Origin: Gracilaria caudata
Taxonomy: Eukaryota; Rhodophyta; Florideophyceae; Gracilariales; Gracilariaceae
DNA length: 64,000 nucleotides
Direction of reading: 5' to 3'
NCBI GenBank assembly: GCA_030374735.1
Contig: JASCIV010000021.1
Location: 1 to 64,000, forward strand
The notes beneath the pieces are model-generated. The model did no database searches and was not told the origin of the DNA. It saw nothing but the letters and a program-made list of their open reading frames with translations. This document shows, in pieces, positions 19,029-27,992 of this stretch. The translations under genes and the position numbers were made by a program. Positions within the stretch are counted from its first letter, which is position 1. Each line of letters opens with the position of its first letter.

Positions 19029-19958
19029 ATGACTTCTTTCGCAGCCACAAGCATTCAGCCCTCCTTCATCCCCGCATTCCCGTCAGCCACAACCCCGCCA
19101 ACCGCCAACGTGCCGAATCCCCCAAACAGCTTTCGTCCAGCAGTACCGCAGCCGTCCGGAGCTCGATTACAGCCCTCACCGCGGGACCCAATCGCTCACC
19201 GCGTACAAAACCTGACTTTTGGTTATGAGAGCCCAAACGTCACCGAGCCCGATCCAGAAAGCAACCACCGGCCCCCCATATCAGTTCCCTCCGGCGCCCG
19301 ATTAGAGCCTCCATTGCTAGATCCAATATCTCATCGTCTGCAGAACCTAACCTTTGGATACGAGCAACCAGCCGCGTTTTTTCCGTCTTCTCGTGTACGG
19401 TACCGCTGTCAACACGGACATCTCGTGAGTTGTCGCCCTGGTTCAAGTGCATGTAAGACATGTCCAAGCTGTGTTTCGCAGGTTTTTTGCCCACAAACCA
19501 ATCGTTCTCGACGAAAGTTGCGTCTGTGTGAATTAAGCGCTCTTGCGAAGGAACGAGGCGGCGAATTGCTTTCCACAGAGTATATCAATTCTAGAAGACC
19601 GCTTCTGTGGCGATGCCAGAAGGGACATCTATGGAAGGCTAATGCTTCCAATGTTCGCAGCGCCGGATCGTGGTGTCCTGAATGTGCCAGACAGAACAAG
19701 AAAAGAACCTTGCATGATATGAATCTGATTGCTAGCGAGAGAGGTGGTCAATGCTTAAGCGAGGAATACATTTCGGAACATGTGAAACTGAAGTGGCGAT
19801 GTGCAGCTGGTCATGAGTTTTGGCTCGCGCCAAATAACGTGAACAGAAAACCGAATGGTGCGAGGAAACCGTCTTGGTGCAAGATTTGTGCCAAGAAAGA
19901 CAGACGTCGAACATCTCAAAACTTGAAACAAGAGCAAGCTTCTTTCGCGAAATCGTGA
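19029..19958 (+). CDS. Zinc-ribbon repeat protein with internal N-terminal duplication
   Basis: A 309-residue protein from the ATG at 19029; an open frame continues left only to a GTG. The C-terminal two thirds contain two full treble-clef/zinc-ribbon units with the pattern RGG-x-xLSxxYI ... W-x-C-x2-GH ... W-C-x2-C, plus a shorter Cys-rich unit in front (C-x-x-GH ... CPSC). Such units occur in uncharacterised proteins of bacteria, algae and giant viruses; several are thought to bind nucleic acid, but no reaction is assigned. The Pro-rich N terminus has two copies, 44 codons apart, of SGARLxP...DPIxHRxQNLTFGYE (about residues 43-67 and 87-111). No nuclease motif is visible. Confidence 0.72.
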   Translation: MTSFAATSIQPSFIPAFPSATTPPTANVPNPPNSFRPAVPQPSGARLQPSPRDPIAHRVQNLTFGYESPNVTEPDPESNHRPPISVPSGARLEPPLLDPISHRLQNLTFGYEQPAAFFPSSRVRYRCQHGHLVSCRPGSSACKTCPSCVSQVFCPQTNRSRRKLRLCELSALAKERGGELLSTEYINSRRPLLWRCQKGHLWKANASNVRSAGSWCPECARQNKKRTLHDMNLIASERGGQCLSEEYISEHVKLKWRCAAGHEFWLAPNNVNRKPNGARKPSWCKICAKKDRRRTSQNLKQEQASFAKS

Positions 19959-20239
19959 CGCTGGAAACGTGACCTGCATGAAGAAGCAGCTTATCTTTCG
20001 CTTCTCTACTCTGGTACTGCCACAAGCTCGTTTTCTTTAGTCTAGAAAGTCACTCCTCCATTCCCCTACTCCACAGCGGAGGGATTTTCACTCCCTTGGT
20101 CTAAACAGTTAGAGAGGAATTGCTTTTGACTGTTTGCAGCAATTCAATTCCCCGAGAGCATTTGCTTGCTCTCGATGACGCAGCTTTCTTCGGCTTAGTC
20201 ATGTTCTTAGTTAAGCTGAGAAGGGAAACAAAATTTTGG

Positions 20240-21166
20240 CTAAGAAGAGGCTGAGGAAGAAGGGAGTGAGTGTTGTTCCTCAAGGGGTCGACCATCTTCA
20301 GTTATTTGATACACCAGAATACGATTGTTCGCGAGGTTTAGGTACTTTCTCGCAAACAAGGCTCCAGACGTTGTCGGTGGTGTGAAGGCGACGTGATCTC
20401 TTGGCACAATGCCCGCATACAGCAAGTGCGTCCTGGCAAGGTCTGTCAAAGCCGAAGCGATACCTTTCTTTCTAAAGTTTTGATGAACCCATATCTTTCT
20501 AATTCCGCACATCGTTCTTTGAAATGTACGGTTCTCTTTTGACCGCAGGACTTCCGCAAGGCCGTCATCGCACACGCTGGCAGTACTTGCTAATCGCACT
20601 CTTTCCGCATGTACAAAACCACGAATCAAACCATCTTTCACATATACAAGAACCATCCAAACATGTTGATCATCGCGACGCAAGGATAGTTTGAGCCTGT
20701 CATCAATTGACATAGCTCCCTGAGAAGCGTTGCTTGCCAATTGTGAACAAACAAACGAGTCTAATCGCCGAAGACGCCTAACGAGACTTGCATCGTGGCA
20801 ATCATTCTTTCTAATGGCTGCAAAGACCCCTTCGGTAACAGAAGTCTCCGGAAGAACGGTTGCGTTGTGTAAAGGCCAAGAAAAAGCGTCACTGACTTTT
20901 GAATGACGGGCGCGATGTAGTGCTTCATCAGATGTTCCAGGGACATAGAGTAGATTGCAGTGACGACAAAGAGTATGTGAGAGCGTCGATTGTCCAGCAT
21001 CGATATATAGCTGTTGGAAGCGACGACGTTTACGAGGCTTCTGACGGGCTGGTGGACTGGCTGGTGTGCGCGAGTGTTCGATGTGCGTGTCGGACTTGTC
21101 GGTGCAGGTGGATTTGGGATGTAGATTTTGGGCGCGGAGACGCTTCCTGCTGTACACAATTGGCAT
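20240..21166 (-). CDS. ESCO: Cohesin acetyltransferase ESCO/Eco1/CTF7
   Basis: A 308-residue protein, ATG at 21166. ESCO acetylates two lysines on SMC3 during S phase and so establishes sister-chromatid cohesion. A basic disordered N terminus leads into QLYIDAGQ and a C2H2 finger (Cys67, Cys70, His84, His88), the hallmark order of the family. The C-terminal GNAT domain contains GIRKIWVHQNFRKKGIA, the acetyl-CoA pyrophosphate loop, followed by the Eco1-specific VAFTPPTTSGALFARKYL segment. I see no obvious PIP box in the N terminus, unlike yeast Eco1. It is convergent with the zinc-ribbon gene. Confidence 0.93.
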   Translation of the reverse strand: MPIVYSRKRLRAQNLHPKSTCTDKSDTHIEHSRTPASPPARQKPRKRRRFQQLYIDAGQSTLSHTLCRHCNLLYVPGTSDEALHRARHSKVSDAFSWPLHNATVLPETSVTEGVFAAIRKNDCHDASLVRRLRRLDSFVCSQLASNASQGAMSIDDRLKLSLRRDDQHVWMVLVYVKDGLIRGFVHAERVRLASTASVCDDGLAEVLRSKENRTFQRTMCGIRKIWVHQNFRKKGIASALTDLARTHLLYAGIVPRDHVAFTPPTTSGALFARKYLNLANNRILVYQITEDGRPLEEQHSLPSSSASS

Positions 21167-23101
21167 GACTCAATCGCTGTGAGGTGCTGGGGTGGCGACG
21201 ACTTGGAACGCGCTGAGCGTATTGGCACCCGCGTTGGTCGATCTAACGAGATGGGGGCGCAGCAACGTTGCATTGGTTTTGACGTGCCTTTTGGCGGAAG
21301 CCGGGGGGTTTGCATTCTATGCGTTTTGCGTTTTGGCGCGCTTTTTCGCGGCCAGTAACCGAAGTTCCACTGGAACGACGCCAGGCGATTTGGGTGGATT
21401 CCTTTCTATCTACCAAGGGTACAGATCGTACGCGTATGCATGGCTGCCGCAAACGCCGCGACGAGGAGCTGTCAAAACAGCGGACCCAAAGTCTGGGACT
21501 CCCAGACTGTCTTGAATAAAGGCAAGACGGTGAACTTCATTTTTCCGACCTGATCCATACTGACAGTGATGTCTGCTCTCTACGGTGCGAAGGCGTCCAT
21601 GGGACGAGTCAGTGGCGGCACTTTCCTCGGCGCCATCAGTGTGAAGCTAACAAACTGCAAGCCAAGTCTACGCAGTGCCTGCCAAACCGAAGAGAATTGA
21701 TGAAGTGGTTGGCAATCTCCCTCCAAACGTTTACCAAAGGTACCTTTGTACTACTGGCCGGTTGCCTCATGCTTGTACTGTATGAGATCGTGTAGATTTG
21801 AGCCGAACACTCGACTCCCGTATTTTACGCAGATTGAACATGAATATCCAAGTGTGCAGCGGCAGGTGGAGCAGATGTTAGTCTTCGGCCTCTGTATTCC
21901 AACCACAGTGACGTAATATGGGACATTATCTATCTATTGAAAAACGAGAGATACGAATGCTAACCAAGCTGGCAATGTGGCCCTGACTGCGAACTGCCAA
22001 TACGCAAGAAGCGTGTAGCTTGCATGTCATCGTATATGATATACGGGAGAAAGTATAGTGTGCACGGGCGCAGTAATGTGAGACAACTCCTTTTGACTCG
22101 CCTGTTGTGGCTCACCAATGACGCGTAGAATTTGAATCAGGAACCCAGTCACGATGGGCTGTGGAGCCGCTCTTTGCCATGATTGCTCGACTTAAACCGG
22201 CAGCCTCGGATATTCCCCTGCACTATCTAACATTACTGCTGCTCATTTTCATTCACAAACTCGCTCCGAAAAGGCATTCGCCAGCGATGAATTATCGTCA
22301 TCATTAGTCGCTGTCACTGCCACAGATGCAAAAGTCTCGAGTTCTGCACTCGTGAAGCACAATCACAAATTGAACGAAGCCAAGTATCATTCTAAGCCAA
22401 CGCGCAAGTCTCAGGCAAATCGATTCCACCCACAGCCCCATCGCCCACAGCGCAGTACGTGGGAGCTCCAGAGTAAAATAAGAACAGTTGCAAGTCTGCT
22501 TGTAAACGCTACCCTTGGTACCCTTGTAGTACAGTATGAATGAATGAGCTTGCAGTAAGAGATTATCGAAAATTACGTGCGAAGCTAATTAGACATCTTT
22601 CATCGTGCGTGTCGCCGAATCGGTGCTTCTTTGTCCACACCGAAGGAGTGCACGACGTCAATTTACATTCGTCCGACACCGAAATTGTGTCGTGCCGCGT
22701 GGAAACCGTTGTCATTTCTACCAATTGCAGTAGTGTACGTTCCTGGAGCAGCTCTACGTTTTCTAGCGTTCAGCCCCTTGGATCCCTTTTGCGGCCTCCA
22801 ACCGTCAGTACGTGTAACAATGCTCTGCTGTATCAGTCCTTCAGTCCGTACGTTGCCCTATCCAGTAGCGATACGTCTGACTCAGACGGTCCGAGACATT
22901 GCAGATGCGATACACGCTGCAAACCTAAATGGGAAACGTTCTTCGCGAGGAGAGTGCTTTTAAGCGCTGCTCATGAGTTCGGTTTTCCTCCCTTGTCCAC
23001 CTTTGCTGCTCTTGCGTGAAGCATTGCCTGAAGCAATAGACTACAAAGACCTCTTTAGCATCCTAGTCTCGTATACAAGTTGAAGGGCATATTTTTCGAA
23101 G
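21167..23101. other. 1.9-kb gene-poor region
   Basis: No gene is convincingly supported. A GC-rich, protein-like open frame at 21192-21515 has a hydrophobic segment but only a GTG start. The only in-frame ATG (21165) is followed by a TGA after five codons. A Ser-rich frame at 22540-23019 starts with ATG but resembles nothing. TACCCTTGTA-type repeat sequence lies at 22505-22533 and a related sequence near 21738-21755. Confidence 0.5.
22505..22533. repeat. Dispersed repeat copy (CGCTACCC/TACCCTTGTA)
   Basis: Contains ACGCTACCCTTGGTACCC followed by TTGTAGTACA. It shares its left part with 53452-53476 and its right part with 40623-40632 and 40651-40662. Confidence 0.5.
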
Positions 23102-24280
23102 ATGACACTCTCACCGGCGCTTGCACTTATGTGCTACTTCTACGCTCATTTGGCTGCATGCAGTCAAGAGTGTCCCAATACCTTCTCACTTGCAATTGGA
23201 AGCTACACAAATCATGCATGGTTTACCGAATCCAAAGGAGAAGGTGTTTACCTCGTCGACTACAAGAACAACTCAGTGGCGGTCTCCCAAGTGCTTAACA
23301 CCACCATAACAGGTGATAATCCTACCTATATTGCGATTTGGAAGCCTTATATGTTCATTGGTAATTCAATTTACGAAGGAGGTTCTGTAACGCGTGTCTA
23401 CATGTCTGAAGACCGCAAGACATTCTTCTCAAGGAACGCTTCCGCTTCTGGTCTCTTTACCGATCATGTTTCGGTGATTTCATCGAGAGTGGCGATGGGT
23501 GCCAACTTTCTGAGCTCCTTTGACTCTTACATCAGCGAACATGGTGTACTCAAGCTAAGCGATTCGTTCAAAGTACCGCTGGAACTGGCTTCCGAAGTTG
23601 TCGAAAACCGCACTCTGGGACCCATGTTCGGTCAACCTCATCCCCATATGGTTCTTCCCTACAAGGACGGTGTCGTTGTACCTGATGCTGGCTCGGATAT
23701 CGTTTGGCACTTCAAGGTGAACGCTACTGATGGCAAACTCACTATGCTTAAACGTATCAAGATGAGCCTCCAGGATGCTCCACGTCATGCAGCGAAGCAT
23801 CCCACAACGGATACAGTTTATGTCGTCGGAGAAGTCTCTGCCACGGTATCGGTGTTGAAGCCAGAAGGGTGTGGTGACGGACTCTCCGTATGCGGTAGAG
23901 TTGCTGTGTTCGACGAAAAGCCTGAAGATGTGTCACTCGCGGCTATTAGAGTTACGAATGACGGACGATTCTTATATGTTTCCGTGAGGTACCCTGGAAC
24001 GACGAACGGGTATATTGCTGGTTATAGACTGAATGCCAGCACGGGTGATATACAAACAAAGATTGGGATGTGGGATGCTTTCGGTGTGCACCCAAGAGAC
24101 TTTTATGTTATTGAACGAGCAGGGTTTGAGGGTCGTTGTATAAGCTTTGTTGCTGTGGTTCATCGTGATACGGATAATCTTGTCCTCATCGAACGTGACC
24201 GAGGTTCTGGTATGCTCATGGACCGCCCTGCGTTGGAGTTGAATGTGTCTTCTCCGACGTCTGTGATTCCGATTTGGTGA
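23102..24280 (+). CDS. Secreted lactonase-fold seven-bladed propeller protein
   Basis: A 392-residue protein with an N-terminal signal peptide (hydrophobic residues 2-20, likely cleaved near the first Cys cluster). The rest resembles the bacterial lactonase / 6-phosphogluconolactonase YbhE propeller family (PF10282 type). It opens with AIGSYTN and GVYLVDY, has QPHPHMVLPYKDGVVVPDAG and DAPRHAAKHP, and a late blade with VTNDGRFLYVSVR. Several potential N-glycosylation sites (NTT, NAS, NAT, NSS) agree with secretion. Bacterial relatives hydrolyse 6-phosphogluconolactone or other lactones, but a secreted algal homologue would have another substrate, which I cannot name. The start is the first ATG. 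Confidence 0.8.
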   Translation: MTLSPALALMCYFYAHLAACSQECPNTFSLAIGSYTNHAWFTESKGEGVYLVDYKNNSVAVSQVLNTTITGDNPTYIAIWKPYMFIGNSIYEGGSVTRVYMSEDRKTFFSRNASASGLFTDHVSVISSRVAMGANFLSSFDSYISEHGVLKLSDSFKVPLELASEVVENRTLGPMFGQPHPHMVLPYKDGVVVPDAGSDIVWHFKVNATDGKLTMLKRIKMSLQDAPRHAAKHPTTDTVYVVGEVSATVSVLKPEGCGDGLSVCGRVAVFDEKPEDVSLAAIRVTNDGRFLYVSVRYPGTTNGYIAGYRLNASTGDIQTKIGMWDAFGVHPRDFYVIERAGFEGRCISFVAVVHRDTDNLVLIERDRGSGMLMDRPALELNVSSPTSVIPIW

Positions 24281-25177
24281 AAGAATGTTGTTCATCTGAT
24301 GTTTTAATTCTAACTGAGATGTGCGCGCACTAACTCTCATTGGTAACTACACGTAGTCTACAAGGGGGACAAAGTTACAAGAAACGCACAACTATTCATG
24401 TAAATACGTTTGACTTTTTTCTGCTTTCACCTCTAACGTGTACTTTTGTTTTCACTTACAAAACCAATCGTAGATAGTCCCGAAAAAAATGATACCCTTG
24501 GTAACACCGAAATATAGTCTCCATCTGTAGGAGTGATGTAAACATTACCTCCAAAGTTTGGAGTCCAAAATCCCTGACAAAAAAAGACCGGTCATTAGTT
24601 GTACACAAAGCTACAAAATCAAAGCTTTGGAAGCTTCCCAGCAACTTCTCAAGTAACACTTCCAATCATGCCGTAAAGCGTTGTTTGGAGAAATCCGAAG
24701 GTTGGTGGTTTTATCAAGAAGCAAACCAGGAGAATGAGAAAGGGAACACTTTGAGGCGCAGTTTGAGCCAAACGATGAACAAGCCGTTGGAGCTTCCGTG
24801 CTTCCCAATGGGAAGTTCCAATGTTCCAAACTGGAGGCTCCAAAGACCGGAGCGACGTAGAGACCCCCGTCTGACTATCTGTCTAAATAATTTATTTCGT
24901 CAATTGTTGACGAAATAAAATCTTCGAAATGAGACGATTAGAGAAGTCCCCTTCGTTACTCTTCATGTGATGCACTGTAACAGCAGTGTCTGGACGGACC
25001 TTCTTCTTATTGGTATGTTGTGGGATCTACCTTCGTGTCAATTCTACATAAGCGTCGTCGTCTCCACTAGTGCTCATATTCGTATTCGTGAGTCCCTGCT
25101 GCATCCCCGTCTGAAGTCGGTTGTTGCAGCCGTGCTTGTTTCCAGCCGGAGGAAACAATTTCTAGCTCTAATCAAGA
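24281..25177. other. Intergenic region with a perfect hairpin
   Basis: No gene supported. It contains a 13-bp perfect hairpin at 24891-24919, and ATACCCTTGGTA near 24491-24502, related to the dispersed repeat family. Confidence 0.5.
24891..24919. repeat. Perfect AT-rich hairpin (13-bp arms, 3-nt loop)
   Basis: TTTATTTCGTCAA (24891-24903) and TTGACGAAATAAA (24907-24919) are exact reverse complements separated by TTG. It lies about 260 bp before the MetRS start. Confidence 0.7.
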
Positions 25178-27448
25178 ATGGCTGAAGGCGCCGAGTATCC
25201 CCTTCCAAGCCGTTCAAGGCGCAATATCCTCGTTACTTCAGCTCTTCCATACGTCAATAACTACCCTCATTTGGGAAACATAATCGGAGCAGTTTTATCC
25301 GCCGATGTTTACTCTCGATATGCTCGTCAAAGATCATTTAATGTGATATACGTTTGTGGGACTGATGAGTACGGTACTGCGACTGAAACCAAGGCACAAC
25401 AAGAAGGACTAACTCCTCGTCAGATATGCGATAAATACCATGCACTTCATAAACAAGTTTATGCGTGGTTCGACATAAATTTTGATGTGTTTGGAAGGAC
25501 AAGCACGGATGCCCATACTACCATCGTACAATCTGTCTTTGAAAGGGTTTATGACAATGGTTATGTCACACAGGATACAATAACACAGCTGTACTGCGAG
25601 AAGGTTTGTCATCGTTTCTTAGCTGATCGCTATGTGAATGGTGATTGTCCCAATTGTGGATTTGATGATGCCAGGGGTGATCAGTGCGACAACTGCGGTC
25701 GTATGCTCAATCCCGCAGAGTTGTTACGTCCAAGATGCTCTACATGTGGAAATGAACCGGTTTCGAGGTCTACGACGCATCTTTTCTTGGATTTGCCAAA
25801 ATTGCAGCCTGAATTGGAAAAGTGGGTGGCAAACGCTTCTGAAAGAGGAAAATGGACAAACAATGCGCTTGCGATGACTCGAACATGGCTGAATGACCAG
25901 CTCAAAGCTCGATGCATTACGAGAGACCTGAAATGGGGTGTTCCTGTTCCTCTGGACGGTTTTACTGATAAAGTTTTTTATGTTTGGTTTGACGCTCCGT
26001 TAGGGTATCCTTCTATAACCGCTAAATTATGCGGTGAAGATTGGAAGAAATGGTGGCTTCCTGATGAAGGTGAGGACATTAAGCTCGTGCAGTTCATGGG
26101 AAAGGATAATGTTCCATTTCATACTATAGTGTTCCCCGGTGCCTTAATTGCTACAAACGACTCATGGACTATGTTACACCACATTTCAACCACAGATTAC
26201 CTGAACTACGAAGACGGGAAGTTTAGCAAAAGTCGTGGTGTAGGCGTGTTTGGAAACGACGCTATCGCTTCGGGAATTCCTTCTGAGGTTTGGAGATATT
26301 ATCTGTTACTTAATCGTCCAGAAGGATCGGATGCGGTATTCACCTGGGACGATCTCGCTGTGAAGAATAACGATGAACTTATCAAAACGTTAGGCAACTT
26401 CATGAATCGCGTAATCACTTTTCTACACAAGTCATTCAAGGGTGTAGTGCCTGAATTAATACCAAACGATGAAGAAGACGAAGAGTTCACAAAGAAAGTG
26501 AACATAGAACTGAAGGAATACAAACGACTCATGGACGAGGTAAGTTTGAAAGCTGGTTTGAAGAAAGCAATGGCAATTGCCAGCATTGGAAACTTATATC
26601 TACAGAGAAAAGAACCTTGGAATTTGCTGAAAGAAGGAGATACTCGCACGGCAGGTAGCGCTCTTACTTACGCTGCGAATCTGGCAGTGTTAGTGACAGT
26701 AATTTTGGAGCCGTTTTTGGGAACAAAGTTTTCAGTGAAGGTATTCTCCCAACTGGGCTTGCAGCATAAAGCAGGTGAAAGCAATTTGATACCAGAGAGG
26801 TTTGAGGCTTTGCAATGGATTAAAGCGGGTATGAAAACAGGAAAACCACAGATTTTGTTCACCTCACTCACAAAAGATCAGGTGGCAGAGTTTAGAAGAA
26901 AATTCAGTGGAGATGCTTCAAACACTGAACAGAAGGAGAAGAACGACGAAAAACGTTTCGCTCTTGACCTGAGAGTTGGAAGAATTGTGGACGTTCGTGA
27001 GCACCAGGAATCTGAACGTTTGTTTGTGGGCAAAGTGGATGTTGGAGAAGATGATGTTCGTACTGTTGTTGCTGGTTTACGTGATGTGTACACTGCTGAC
27101 GAACTGAATGGAAGAAAAGTGGTATTGGTTTGTAATCTGGCAGCGGCCAATCTGGCTGGCGTCGAGTCTCAAGGAATGATCTTGGTGGCCGAAAAGAAGA
27201 AGATTACAAAAGTATTAAGCGTGGATGAGAGCGTGTCTGTGGGCAATCGAATTGTGGCGCAGGATGTTAGTGTGGGCGATCTAGAGAAAAGGCTGGATCG
27301 AAAAGGATTTCAAACGGCCAGCAAGTTGCTACGAGTTGGGAAGAATGGAGAAATTGTGTACGATAAGAAGCACCGCCTTGTGGTGCATGGGAAGGAGCAG
27401 TTGGGAGTGAGTTCACAAGGAGTTGCGGAGGGTGGAAAAGTGAAGTAG
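25178..27448 (+). CDS. MARS1: Methionyl-tRNA synthetase, cytosolic type, with C-terminal tRNA-binding domain
   Basis: A 756-residue class I synthetase that charges tRNA-Met in the cytosol. ATG at 25178. The catalytic domain starts with ALPYVNNYPHLGNIIG, the HIGH-equivalent being PHLGN. A four-Cys/double zinc knuckle (CPNC...CDNC...CSTC) lies in the connective insertion. KFSKSRGVGVFG is the KMSKS loop. The helical anticodon-binding domain follows. From about residue 590 comes an EMAPII/Arc1p-like OB-fold tRNA-binding domain (LDLRVGRIVDV, VAGL, CNLAAANLAGVESQGMIL), an appendix also found in plant cytosolic MetRS. There is no transit peptide. Confidence 0.96.
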   Translation: MAEGAEYPLPSRSRRNILVTSALPYVNNYPHLGNIIGAVLSADVYSRYARQRSFNVIYVCGTDEYGTATETKAQQEGLTPRQICDKYHALHKQVYAWFDINFDVFGRTSTDAHTTIVQSVFERVYDNGYVTQDTITQLYCEKVCHRFLADRYVNGDCPNCGFDDARGDQCDNCGRMLNPAELLRPRCSTCGNEPVSRSTTHLFLDLPKLQPELEKWVANASERGKWTNNALAMTRTWLNDQLKARCITRDLKWGVPVPLDGFTDKVFYVWFDAPLGYPSITAKLCGEDWKKWWLPDEGEDIKLVQFMGKDNVPFHTIVFPGALIATNDSWTMLHHISTTDYLNYEDGKFSKSRGVGVFGNDAIASGIPSEVWRYYLLLNRPEGSDAVFTWDDLAVKNNDELIKTLGNFMNRVITFLHKSFKGVVPELIPNDEEDEEFTKKVNIELKEYKRLMDEVSLKAGLKKAMAIASIGNLYLQRKEPWNLLKEGDTRTAGSALTYAANLAVLVTVILEPFLGTKFSVKVFSQLGLQHKAGESNLIPERFEALQWIKAGMKTGKPQILFTSLTKDQVAEFRRKFSGDASNTEQKEKNDEKRFALDLRVGRIVDVREHQESERLFVGKVDVGEDDVRTVVAGLRDVYTADELNGRKVVLVCNLAAANLAGVESQGMILVAEKKKITKVLSVDESVSVGNRIVAQDVSVGDLEKRLDRKGFQTASKLLRVGKNGEIVYDKKHRLVVHGKEQLGVSSQGVAEGGKVK

Positions 27449-27992
27449 TAGTATGTTGTACCTTCGGTAGAAAGCGCATGTTTGTACTTATCTCACGCAT
27501 CCGTTCTCTGTTCTTTGAAGTGTGCTGTGACAGCTGACTGACTTTCGTGTTCCGCCTCCGAGAGGGAGTGGGTCCGATACAAGTGCGGGAGGGCAAGATT
27601 CGTCATTTGGCGAGAGCATATTCATGCTCTGCAACGAAGTGGTAGCCAATGGATCGCACACACGTCGCAACGATCCGCCTCTGCCACAGCAACCACTGTA
27701 ACCGCTCATCGCCACTCAAATTTGCGCCACAGAGGCCACGTGCCTTTACAGGCCCTTCGTACAGCGCTCGCACAGCGCAGCGTCACGCCTGTTCTCCGTT
27801 CTGCGCCCCGGCACATGCCCCCCTCTTCGCGTCTGCCCGTCACCACCGACCCAACTTCCCAACCCTTCCACCTCACATCCTTTACCTGTTCGTAACCGCC
27901 AGAACGCAAAAGTACCCCCTCATTCCACCCTCTTCGCGAAGAGCTCATCTCCCACAGCTGCGCAACGCGGACGCAGTCATCAAAGCAACGTA
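27449..27992. other. Intergenic region upstream of the GTPBP gene
   Basis: A cytosine-rich stretch without a supported gene; presumably promoter and leader of the gene at 27993. Open frames on the minus strand here are compositional. Confidence 0.45.

Noticed and set aside
22540..23019. 159-codon ATG open frame, Ser/Cys rich
   Set aside because: No domain, signal or compositional evidence. It overlaps another long frame and sits in repeat-bearing non-coding DNA.
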